Below, piece after piece: positions 1-6,648 of a stretch of 15,733 bases of DNA. Below the pieces are notes generated by a model. That model was not told the origin of the DNA. It did not search any database and was given only the letters and a program-made list of their open reading frames with translations. The stretch spans positions 1-15,733 of the forward strand of contig DDLV01000006.1 in the NCBI GenBank assembly GCA_002340325.1, written 5' to 3'. A program made the translations under genes and the position numbers. Every line of letters starts with the position of its first letter. The stretch's first letter is position 1. Source of the DNA: Glaciecola sp. UBA2563. GTDB taxonomy: Bacteria > Pseudomonadota > Gammaproteobacteria > Enterobacterales > Alteromonadaceae.

Positions 1-981
1 GGTGGTGGGTGGTTCAGGTGCTGCCGGTATCTCAACATCGCCTATAATAACTTGGTCAATGACATGGATAATGCCATTTTCAGCAAGGATATTTGTTACG
101 GACACGTTGGCACCGCCTACTTTGAGCATGCCGTCCATTATGTCAATAGCAATCATGTTACCGCTGACAGTGGTTACATTTGTGCCTGCGAGGGTCATCG
201 CAGTGATAGAATCTACAGCTACATCGCCTACAACATGCTGAAGCAATATCTCACTAAGGACATCAGTGTCTGCGAGCACTCTGGCAAGTGCGTCACTGTC
301 TATTGCCGCAAATGCATCGTTCGTTGGCGCAAATACAGTGAAAGTTGCACCTGATTCGATATCGGCCAGTACACTATCAAGACCAGCGGTTTCAAGCGCT
401 GTCACTAAGGTAGACAAATTCGGATTTGAGCGCGCGATCGTAGTGATTGAGTTGCCACGTAAATCGCTAGAACTTGGCGGCAACATCACGCGGTCTATTA
501 CGTGAATAACTCCGTTATCAGCCGTAATATCAACAGCGGTAATATCTGAAAGATTCACTCTAACACCCACACCGTTAGGACTTGCCGTGACGGCAATTGA
601 GCCGCCATTCGCAGTTTCAACTTGAGTGCCGATTGCAGCGATAGCTGCGGACGAATCCACTACAGCGGGCACTACATGGTACAACAGTATATTTGACAAA
701 GTTTCAGGGTCGTTTGCCAATGCGGCTAGCGTTTCTTCACCGAGTGCGTCAAATGCTGCATTCGTCGGTGCAAACACAGTAAAACTATCAGTGCCGTCAA
801 GCACCGCATCCAAGCCGGTCGCTTGAAGCAGGGAGACAAGCGTCGAGAAGTCTGTGTTTGATGCAGCGACGTCAACGATGGTAGTTGGCTCCGGAGCAGG
901 CGGCCGAGTGCTACTGCCGCCACATCCTGCTATAAACAGGGTGACAAACACAGCAAGAATGATCATTTTGATAGATGTCAT
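1..981 (-). CDS. FAS1 (fasciclin) domain lipoprotein, partial at left edge
   Basis: Reading the minus strand from the ATG at 981 gives 327 open codons to the window edge, so the C-terminus lies outside. Residues 1-20 form a lipoprotein signal peptide: Lys5, a hydrophobic run at 6-18, then the lipobox IAGC with the lipidated Cys at 20, followed by a Gly/Ser/Pro-rich linker. Two FAS1 domains follow, at about 34-168 and 180-315. Each carries the family core (FTVFAPTNAAF at 67-77 and FTVFAPTNDAF at 214-224), a YH or QH pair, and a closing NGVIHVID or NGIIHVID segment. A Pro-rich stretch starts at 319, so a further domain may follow. AAAGGGA lies about 6 bases before the ATG and supports this start. 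FAS1 proteins are generally secreted adhesion or matrix proteins; an envelope-anchored surface role is inferred. It is transcribed in the same direction as the kinase operon upstream, but 289 bases separate them, so it probably has its own promoter. Confidence 0.93.
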   Translation of the reverse strand, partial: MTSIKMIILAVFVTLFIAGCGGSSTRPPAPEPTTIVDVAASNTDFSTLVSLLQATGLDAVLDGTDSFTVFAPTNAAFDALGEETLAALANDPETLSNILLYHVVPAVVDSSAAIAAIGTQVETANGGSIAVTASPNGVGVRVNLSDITAVDITADNGVIHVIDRVMLPPSSSDLRGNSITTIARSNPNLSTLVTALETAGLDSVLADIESGATFTVFAPTNDAFAAIDSDALARVLADTDVLSEILLQHVVGDVAVDSITAMTLAGTNVTTVSGNMIAIDIMDGMLKVGGANVSVTNILAENGIIHVIDQVIIGDVEIPAAPEPPTT

Positions 982-1270
982 GATATGTCCCTTTCTATTG
1001 TTATTAGTGCCAACGGTGTACCGAGGTGGAAACACACACCGCTAACATTTTGTTATAATTATGTTACCAAATATGATTACCGTTAACATTGCGCTAGAGT
1101 TCAAGTTAAATCGTTGTCATTGAGATGAGCGGGGTGTGGGGCGCGATGAAGAGGATAAAGGTACTAATGTTTAGTGCATTTCTAAATATGCATCTGCTTA
1201 CATCAATTGATATTTGCTTAGGAAAGATTGTTCAAACTAATACAGGTTTTGTGGAAGAGATAAATAGATG
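982..1270. other. Intergenic region between the kinase and FAS1 genes
   Basis: These 289 bases contain no credible coding frame. They hold the candidate FAS1 promoter at 1058-1086 and an operator-like 16-mer at 1229-1244 that resembles the sites near 4089-4149. No convincing terminator hairpin for the kinase operon was found. Confidence 0.5.
1058..1086 (-). promoter_or_regulatory. Candidate sigma70 promoter for the FAS1 lipoprotein gene
   Basis: On the minus strand TTAACG (1086-1081) and CATAAT (1063-1058) are separated by exactly 17 bases, upstream of the ATG at 981. The -35 box matches the consensus only moderately, and the region is AT-rich, so chance matches are likely. Confidence 0.3.
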
Positions 1271-2668
1271 TTAGAAAGTAAGCGTAAATTTAGCGCCACC
1301 CAAGTCACTTTTGGATAACTTGACGTCACCGCCGTGAGCCATCATAACTTGCCGCGTGAGTGCCAATCCAACGCCGGACCCTTCTCTTTTGGTGGTAAAG
1401 AAAGGCACAAATACCTGTTCAACTAATTCGTCGGGAATACCTGTTCCCGAGTCTTCAACAACTATTTCAATGTGTCCTCTTTTGGTCAGCGAAACGTTTA
1501 TCACAACGCGTTTCTCGGCAGCTTTTTCTGAATCGGTACTTGAATCACTGTCTGATTCGAGCAGCGCCTGTTCGGCGTTTTTGAGTAAATTAAGCAACAA
1601 CTGTTCAACCATTGCATTGTCGATTCGTGCACTAAGTCCCTGTGGAGTAACGATAACGTCTAAGGATATTCCTTTTTGCTGCCAATCATTAACCACAAGG
1701 TTTTCAACGCGTGTTAAAAAAGTATGCAAAAATACTTCTTTTTTATCCGCTGGTGGCAGTTTGGTGAGTCTGCGATAACTGGTAACGAAGTTCATAAGTC
1801 CATCACTGCGGCTTGCGACGGTTTGCATTGCGCTGGAGACATCTTCTAATTCTTCAATGATGTCGACCATTTCTGGCGCTCTTTCTGTCACCTGTGTTCG
1901 AGCATCATCAGCCAAGGCAACCGCTGTTTTTGCTAATGATGTAACAGGTGTAATGCTATTCATGATTTCATGCGTTAGTACGCTGACCAAGTCTTGCCAG
2001 GCCTTAATCTGGGTCTTATCCAGTTCACTTTGAATATCTTGTAAGCTTATCAATTTTAATTGCTTGCCAGATTGCACAACTTGCGTTGCTTGTGCTGCCA
2101 GTTTTCGGGTCATATTGTCAATTTCAAAACTGACGAGTTGGCGTTGGCCGGGCACAAGCGATGAAAGCTTATCAGCGAATGCTACTCCAAATTGTTGTAA
2201 ATCGTCTTTGCGTGTTACCGCATAGGCACCAAATAGTCGGCGGGCGCTATTGTTACATAGCGTGATTTTACCGTTGTCTTCTATGGTTATAAGCGGAACA
2301 GGGACATGTTCTACTAATGCCTTCAGATGCCGCAACTCGAGCTCTTTTTCACTACGGGATGAAAACGCGCGCTGCATTATCTGCGTCATGGTATCGCCAA
2401 GCTCTTTATACCCCGCACTTTTTTCTGGCATCCGAAATCTTTGAGAATAATCAGCATACTTCAGAGCATCCAAAAATCGTATTAACTCTGTGTTGGTCCT
2501 GTTGATGTAAGCAAACAGCAAATGCAATTGATAAAAGATAAAAAGCACAACAATTAGCATCGCCGCGTGATAGCCCGGATACACTAGCAAGTATGCAGCG
2601 ACCGACAAACTTAGCATCAACCCAATCAGTGAAAGTAAAACCCTTACGGTGAAATGCTTAAAGACCAT
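1271..2668 (-). CDS. Membrane sensor histidine kinase (NtrY/NtrB-like)
   Basis: This 465-residue kinase should autophosphorylate a histidine and pass the phosphate to the regulator encoded just upstream. Two membrane segments lie at about 8-30 and 34-54 with almost no periplasmic loop, suggesting that it senses a signal within or near the membrane. A HAMP-like/linker region follows, then a PAS-like segment at about 113-215. The H-box is LTHEIMNSITP (231-241) with the phospho-acceptor His233. The N-box has Asn364 in LLKNAEQ. The G1 box is EDSGTG (405-410), the F-box is VPFFTTKREG, and the G2 box is GSGVGLAL (430-437). The HEIMNSITP form is typical of kinases paired with NtrC-type regulators. 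A Ser/Asp-rich stretch at 372-380 is an insertion after the N-box. Its ATG overlaps the end of the regulator gene by 11 bases, implying translational coupling. The natural signal is unknown. Confidence 0.93.
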   Translation of the reverse strand: MVFKHFTVRVLLSLIGLMLSLSVAAYLLVYPGYHAAMLIVVLFIFYQLHLLFAYINRTNTELIRFLDALKYADYSQRFRMPEKSAGYKELGDTMTQIMQRAFSSRSEKELELRHLKALVEHVPVPLITIEDNGKITLCNNSARRLFGAYAVTRKDDLQQFGVAFADKLSSLVPGQRQLVSFEIDNMTRKLAAQATQVVQSGKQLKLISLQDIQSELDKTQIKAWQDLVSVLTHEIMNSITPVTSLAKTAVALADDARTQVTERAPEMVDIIEELEDVSSAMQTVASRSDGLMNFVTSYRRLTKLPPADKKEVFLHTFLTRVENLVVNDWQQKGISLDVIVTPQGLSARIDNAMVEQLLLNLLKNAEQALLESDSDSSTDSEKAAEKRVVINVSLTKRGHIEIVVEDSGTGIPDELVEQVFVPFFTTKREGSGVGLALTRQVMMAHGGDVKLSKSDLGGAKFTLTF

Positions 2669-4064
2669 GCTTTTCCATCCTTCGATAGAGTGCGGCGCGT
2701 GTTAACCCGAGTGTTTTTGCAGCATGGCTAATGTTATAACCGTGTTGTTGTAATGCTTTTGAGATAGCTTGTTTTTCGAGTTGCTCAAGGTTTAACACGT
2801 CGCTATCTTTGATGTTGGGTTCGCCCTTAGGAGGTTGTGAGGCTGGCGATTCCGAATAATTGCCCGGCTCAAGTTGAAAATCCTGTACTTCAAGCGTGTT
2901 TTCTTCAGATAGAATGACGGCTCGTTCGATTGCATGACGAAGCGCACGTATATTACCAGGCCATGAATAATGGCAAAGTGCTGTGAGCGCCTCGCTTGAA
3001 AGCGTTTTTGTCGGTTTATCATATTTCTTGCAATACAGCTGCATAAAGTGCTCGACAATTTGTGGGATATCTTCGACGCGTTCGCGCAGCGGCGGTAGGC
3101 GAAGTTCAACCGTGTTTAGCCTAAACAGCAAATCCTGTCTGAAGTATTCCGGACTATTTAATTTCGCGTTTTCTAGATTTGTCGCGGCTACTACACGCAC
3201 ATCAATCGCAACAGTTTTATTGCTACCGACTGGCGTCACGGTGCGTTGCTCGAGCGCGGTGAGCAGTCGCGATTGCAGGTGCAAAGGGATATTGCCAATT
3301 TCATCGAGGAATAGCGTGCCGCCCTCTGCAGCCTGCATACGTCCAACTCTATCTTCGTTAGCACCTGTAAACGCACCCTTCTTGTGACCAAAGAGTTCAC
3401 TTTCAAATAAGGTTTCGGTGAGCGTACCAAGGTCAACACTAATAAAGACCTTATCCGCGCGAGCACTATTATTGTGAATGGCGCGCGCTATCAGCTCTTT
3501 TCCAGTGCCATTCTCACCCAAAATTAAGATGTTTGCGTCCGTTGGTGACGCGCGCTCTAAGGTGCGCATCACTTGCGCCATATTGGGTGATTTACCCCAG
3601 ACTAACGTTTCGTTTGGATCAGTAGAGGCTTCTGTTAACAGTTTATTGGTTTGCTTAAGGGTGCTAATTTCTTTTCGAGACTGTTTTAAACGAATGGCTG
3701 TAGATACAGTGGCGAGCATCTTTTCATTTTGCCATGGTTTGATTATAAAATCAGTGGCGCCTAACTTCATTGCATTGACTGCAATGTTAACGCCGCCATG
3801 CGCAGTGATTAAAATAACAACAGCATTTGGATCAATCTGTATGATTTTTTCCAACCACATTAAACCTTGCTTACCGTTACTTTCGCCGGGACCAAAATTC
3901 ATATCCAACAGAATGACATCAAAGTCATTTTCCGTCATTAGTTGAGGTATATTGGATGGATCTGCACATGTAGTAACGGATGCAACTTCTCGTTTTAACA
4001 GCAACTTGCCTGCCATTAAGATATCTGCGTCATCATCAACAATCAGTAAGTTACCCGTTCTCAT
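2658..4064 (-). CDS. Sigma54-dependent response regulator, NtrC family
   Basis: This 468-residue activator has all three NtrC modules. The receiver (1-120) has acidic residues at Asp10-Asp12, the likely phospho-acceptor Asp54 in LLDMNFG, Thr87 and Lys109. The AAA+ sigma54-interaction domain (about 153-390) has Walker A GENGTGKE (183-190), the sigma54-contacting loop GAFTGA (230-235), Walker B LFLDEIG (251-257) and the WPGNIRAL motif (368-375). A Fis-type helix-turn-helix occupies about 430-466. An intact GAFTGA loop means it should activate sigma54 RNA polymerase. It is the first gene of the leftward operon with the kinase. The start codon at 4064 lies 24 bases from the nearest of three palindromic sites, so the regulator may also control its own promoter. 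The divergent adaptor-ATPase-permease operon carries a -24/-12 promoter and is the obvious target. No strong Shine-Dalgarno precedes the ATG. Confidence 0.95.
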   Translation of the reverse strand: MRTGNLLIVDDDADILMAGKLLLKREVASVTTCADPSNIPQLMTENDFDVILLDMNFGPGESNGKQGLMWLEKIIQIDPNAVVILITAHGGVNIAVNAMKLGATDFIIKPWQNEKMLATVSTAIRLKQSRKEISTLKQTNKLLTEASTDPNETLVWGKSPNMAQVMRTLERASPTDANILILGENGTGKELIARAIHNNSARADKVFISVDLGTLTETLFESELFGHKKGAFTGANEDRVGRMQAAEGGTLFLDEIGNIPLHLQSRLLTALEQRTVTPVGSNKTVAIDVRVVAATNLENAKLNSPEYFRQDLLFRLNTVELRLPPLRERVEDIPQIVEHFMQLYCKKYDKPTKTLSSEALTALCHYSWPGNIRALRHAIERAVILSEENTLEVQDFQLEPGNYSESPASQPPKGEPNIKDSDVLNLEQLEKQAISKALQQHGYNISHAAKTLGLTRAALYRRMEKHGL

Positions 4065-4088
4065 TTTTGTTTCAGCATCTTTGGATAG

Positions 4089-4104
4089 TGTTCAAAAACG
4101 TACA
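4089..4104. promoter_or_regulatory. Operator/UAS copy 1 for the NtrC-type regulator
   Basis: The sequence TGTTCAAAAACGTACA is an imperfect palindrome and the first of three related 16-mers. Its centre lies about 118 bases upstream of the predicted sigma54 transcription start. It is also only 24 bases from the regulator's own start codon. Assignment to this regulator is inferred from position. Confidence 0.65.
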
Positions 4105-4109
4105 CCAAC

Positions 4110-4125
4110 TGTTCATAAATGTACA
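4110..4125. promoter_or_regulatory. Operator/UAS copy 2 for the NtrC-type regulator
   Basis: The sequence TGTTCATAAATGTACA matches copy 1 in TGTTCA and GTACA. It starts 21 bases after copy 1, about two helical turns, so both sites would face the same side of the DNA. The flanking C and G extend the dyad symmetry. Confidence 0.68.
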
Positions 4126-4133
4126 GCATAGTA

Positions 4134-4149
4134 TGTTCATTTTCGAACA
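4134..4149. promoter_or_regulatory. Operator/UAS copy 3 for the NtrC-type regulator
   Basis: The sequence TGTTCATTTTCGAACA has perfect TGTTC/GAACA arms around a 6-base centre. It starts 24 bases after copy 2. Its centre lies about 73 bases upstream of the predicted sigma54 start, a normal distance for enhancer-like activator binding. Confidence 0.68.
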
Positions 4150-4187
4150 GCATATGAATAAATTTATTAAAAACAATAACATAACAA

Positions 4188-4203
4188 TTGGCGCGTTCAT
4201 TGC
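4188..4203 (+). promoter_or_regulatory. Sigma54 (-24/-12) promoter of the ABC exporter operon
   Basis: TTGGCGCGTTCATTGC matches the sigma54 consensus TTGGCACG-N4-TTGC at all defined bases except one (G for A). The invariant GG (4190-4191) and GC (4202-4203) have the required 10-base spacing. The predicted transcription start is near 4215. A sigma54-type regulator is encoded divergently next to it, and three palindromes lie upstream, which strongly supports the call. Confidence 0.85.
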
Positions 4204-4267
4204 GTTATGTCTTGTGAAAGTTTTAGTTGAATGCTCAACATCACTAGCAAGTAAAGGTGTAAGTCTG

Positions 4268-5683
4268 ATGCGAAATGCGATACATGGAACAACTACTGGC
4301 CCAAAAACCACAAACGCTGGCAAGGGTGAAGGTAAAAGTGATGCCAATTTGAGATCGGTTCATACACAGCAACATGCATCCACTACCGGCACTTATGCAG
4401 GTCGAAAGGATTCAACAAATAACATAGCAAATTCCGGTAGTGGTATGGATCGCGTGGTTCCGAAAAAGCCGCTATACAAAAAGCACGGTTATACGGTATT
4501 GGCAATCATCGCGATAACAGTATTTGCATTTTTGGCTTACAAGAATACGGCAGTAAATCAAATTAATATTGATGCGGATCGCGTTGTATATGGGAAAGTT
4601 GAGTCTGGGGTCTTTGAGGATATTATTCCTGTTAGAGGGCGTGTTGTACCAGCAACGACAGTATACCTTGATGCAGTAGAAGGCGGACGTGTAGAACGCA
4701 TTCTTGTTGAAGACGGCGCATCGATGAAAGCAGGTGATTTGATCGTCGAGCTATCAAATCCAACACTACAGCTGAATGTGCTGGGCAATGAAACAAGGGT
4801 GGCTGAACAACTTAACAATATGCGGTCAATTGAGTTGAGTCTTGAGCAAAATCGCTTGCAGCACAAGCGTAATTTGGCAGACATTGAATATCAAATAAAG
4901 CTCCTTGAACGCCAGTTAACAAGAGAAAAAGAGTTGTTGGGTACAGGTGCCGTTGCGCAGTCTCAGCACGACGATACTCACGACACGTTGAACTGGTACA
5001 AGACACGCAGAGAGTTAACCCTAGAAAGTCAGGCATCAGATGCTCGCATGCAGGAGAGTCAGCTAGCGTTTCTTAAAACCACCGCTGTTAGGCTAGAAAG
5101 TAATCTAGAAATCTCAAGACAAAACTTAGAAAACATGAATGTGCGTGCGCCGGTTAATGGCAAACTTTCCGGCTTTGATATCGAAGTCGGACAAAGCATC
5201 GGCAGAGGCGAGCGTCTTGGTCAAATCGATACGCCAGATGATTTTAAAATGACAGCAAACCTTGACGAATTCTATCTTAATCGAATAGCCATCGGTCAAG
5301 TAGCGACTTTTGACAATTATGAACTACACGTCAAAAAAATTTATCCGCAAGTGACGAATGGGCAATTTGAAGTGGATTTTACATTTGTCGGTGGGCAACC
5401 CACCGCAATACGCCGCGGTCAATCCATGCAAATGAGTCTGCAATTAGGTGATAAAACCGAAGCATTGCTTATTCGAAATGGTGCATTTTATCAAGACACT
5501 GGTGGTCAATGGGTGTTTGTGGTCTCGCCGGATGGCAAGTCTGCAAGTAAACGCAATGTGCGGATGGGACGACGAAACGCTAATTATATCGAAGTGTTGG
5601 ATGGGCTCTCGTCTGGAGAAACGATTATTACAAGCTCATATGGCGGCTTTAAAGATAGAGACAGTCTAGTACTGTCAATGTAA
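4268..5683 (+). CDS. Periplasmic adaptor (membrane fusion protein, HlyD/MacA-like) of an ABC exporter
   Basis: This protein should link the inner-membrane ABC transporter encoded downstream to the periplasm or an outer-membrane channel. From the ATG at 4268 it has 471 residues: a polar Thr/Gly/Asn-rich tail (1-59), a membrane anchor (about 75-91), a biotinyl-lipoyl half-domain (about 125-165, GGRVERILVEDGASMKAGD), a long helical hairpin (about 175-288), the second lipoyl half (VRAPVNGKLSG, 292-302) and beta-barrel/membrane-proximal domains to the end. The open frame continues upstream to 3980, but those starts lie before the predicted sigma54 transcription start near 4215. AAAGGTG at 4253-4259 sits 8 bases before the 4268 ATG. 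The alternative ATG at 4445 gives 412 residues starting MDRVVPKK, nearer the usual family length, but with a weak Shine-Dalgarno. The start is therefore uncertain; the rest is firm. Confidence 0.88.
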   Translation: MRNAIHGTTTGPKTTNAGKGEGKSDANLRSVHTQQHASTTGTYAGRKDSTNNIANSGSGMDRVVPKKPLYKKHGYTVLAIIAITVFAFLAYKNTAVNQINIDADRVVYGKVESGVFEDIIPVRGRVVPATTVYLDAVEGGRVERILVEDGASMKAGDLIVELSNPTLQLNVLGNETRVAEQLNNMRSIELSLEQNRLQHKRNLADIEYQIKLLERQLTREKELLGTGAVAQSQHDDTHDTLNWYKTRRELTLESQASDARMQESQLAFLKTTAVRLESNLEISRQNLENMNVRAPVNGKLSGFDIEVGQSIGRGERLGQIDTPDDFKMTANLDEFYLNRIAIGQVATFDNYELHVKKIYPQVTNGQFEVDFTFVGGQPTAIRRGQSMQMSLQLGDKTEALLIRNGAFYQDTGGQWVFVVSPDGKSASKRNVRMGRRNANYIEVLDGLSSGETIITSSYGGFKDRDSLVLSM

Positions 5684-5703
5684 CCAGTTGAATTTAGTCA
5701 TTC

Positions 5704-5823
5704 GATTATCGACGTAAGCCATTTGAAAGTCGCTGTGAACCCAATCCATGGGCGCTCTGCGAATTGAGTTCGCGTTGTGCAGCAGATGAATTCGAAGCTT
5801 TCAAATAGCTTACATCGATAATC
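5704..5823. repeat. Long inverted repeat between the adaptor and ATPase genes
   Basis: Arms of 26 bases at 5704-5729 and 5798-5823 are complementary at 24 positions and enclose a 68-base loop. The loop contains a smaller perfect stem, GCGAA/TTCGC (5759-5773). Both mismatches are C-A in plus-strand RNA but G-U wobbles in minus-strand RNA. Further out, CAGTTG (5685-5690) faces CAACTG (5823-5828). It starts 20 bases after the adaptor stop codon and ends 80 bases before the ATPase start. It may be an RNA processing or attenuation structure that sets subunit ratios, or an inserted repeat. No T-tract follows, so it is not a standard terminator. Confidence 0.75.
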
Positions 5824-5860
5824 AACTGAATATGAGCATATTCGAAAAACTGCAAAATTG

Positions 5861-5882
5861 TTCAAAATTAGAGTATTTTGAA
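5861..5882 (+). promoter_or_regulatory. Hairpin just upstream of the ATPase ribosome binding site
   Basis: TTCAAAAT (5861-5868) and ATTTTGAA (5875-5882) form a perfect 8-bp stem with a 6-base loop. The hairpin ends 8 bases before the Shine-Dalgarno GAGGAAG (5891-5897). It could affect translation initiation, but the stem is AT-only apart from one C-G pair and may be chance. Confidence 0.35.
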
Positions 5883-5903
5883 TTTAAGATGAGGAAGATG
5901 GCA

Positions 5904-6584
5904 ATGTTAAAGCTACACAATTTATCAAGAATATATCAAACGGATGAAGTAGAAACACTGGCGCTTAGCAATATCAATGTAGAAATTGACCAAGGTGAGT
6001 TTGTGGCGATTATGGGGCCTTCTGGTTGTGGAAAGTCAACGTTGCTAAACATCATTGGCATGTTAGATACACCTACCGACGGAAGCTATCGATTTTTAGA
6101 AGAAGAAGTGTCTGGTTATTCAGAAGCGCAGCTCTCACAAATCCGAAAAACACATATTGGTTTTATCTTTCAGAACTTTAACCTCATAGATGAACTGACG
6201 GTACAAGAGAACATCGAGCTCGCATTGTTATATCACAATATCCCTTCAAAAGAGCGCCAAAAAAGAGTGGCAAATGTCATGGATAGGGTGGGTATCGCAC
6301 ACCGTGCTAAACATAGACCAAGCCAATTATCAGGTGGGCAACAGCAGCGCGTGGCGGTTGCAAGAGCGGTGGTAGGGGATCAAAAGCTCATTCTTGCAGA
6401 TGAGCCTACGGGTAATCTCGATAGTGCTCATGGTCAAGAAGTAATGGAGATGTTGCAAAGCCTGAACAAGGAAGGCACCACCATTATCATGGTGACGCAC
6501 AGTCCCATGCATGCCGATTATGCAAGGCGAACAATTAATCTATTTGACGGTAATGTCATCACTGAAAACGTGCGGGCAGCATAA
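5904..6584 (+). CDS. ABC transporter ATPase (LolD/MacB type)
   Basis: This 226-residue nucleotide-binding subunit should power the FtsX-type permease encoded next. Motifs read in order: Walker A GPSGCGKST (38-46), Q-loop Gln90 in FIFQNFNLID, signature LSGGQQQR (142-149), Walker B LILADEPTG (162-170) with catalytic Glu167, D-loop NLDS, and the switch His199 in VTHS. The ADEPTGNLDS form and the length are typical of the LolD/MacB/FtsE group. The frame is open from an ATG at 5832, but GAGGAAG at 5891-5897 is correctly spaced only for the ATG at 5904, which also gives the family-typical N-terminus. A gap of 64 bases separates it from the permease gene and 220 bases, including the inverted repeat, from the adaptor gene. 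The substrate cannot be read from the sequence. Confidence 0.93.
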   Translation: MLKLHNLSRIYQTDEVETLALSNINVEIDQGEFVAIMGPSGCGKSTLLNIIGMLDTPTDGSYRFLEEEVSGYSEAQLSQIRKTHIGFIFQNFNLIDELTVQENIELALLYHNIPSKERQKRVANVMDRVGIAHRAKHRPSQLSGGQQQRVAVARAVVGDQKLILADEPTGNLDSAHGQEVMEMLQSLNKEGTTIIMVTHSPMHADYARRTINLFDGNVITENVRAA

Positions 6585-6648
6585 GGTCTAATGCCTTATA
6601 AGCAGCATTTTTATTGCTTGAGCAAAAACTTAATAAGCGAGACTAATC

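Noticed and set aside
998..1013. A perfect minus-strand TTGGCAC (-24 box) upstream of the FAS1 gene
   Set aside because: The bases at the required GG-N10 position are AA, not GC, and the predicted transcription start would fall only about 5 bases from the ATG, leaving no room for the ribosome binding site.
1356..1778. 140-codon plus-strand open frame inside the histidine kinase gene
   Set aside because: It is a shadow of the conserved kinase catalytic domain on the opposite strand, with a Ser/Cys-rich low-complexity translation.
3980..4267. In-frame upstream starts for the ABC adaptor (3980, 4130, 4154)
   Set aside because: They lie inside the divergent regulator gene or ahead of the sigma54 promoter and overlap the operator sites; transcripts from near 4215 could not include them.
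5859..5882. A TGTTCA half-site before the ATPase gene as a further regulator operator
   Set aside because: The second half G(T/A)ACA is absent; the symmetry here is the TTCAAAAT/ATTTTGAA hairpin instead.
5832..5903. Earlier ATG starts for the ABC ATPase (5832, 5889, 5898)
   Set aside because: None has a correctly spaced Shine-Dalgarno, the extra residues are not family-like, and GAGGAAG is spaced 6 bases from the ATG at 5904.
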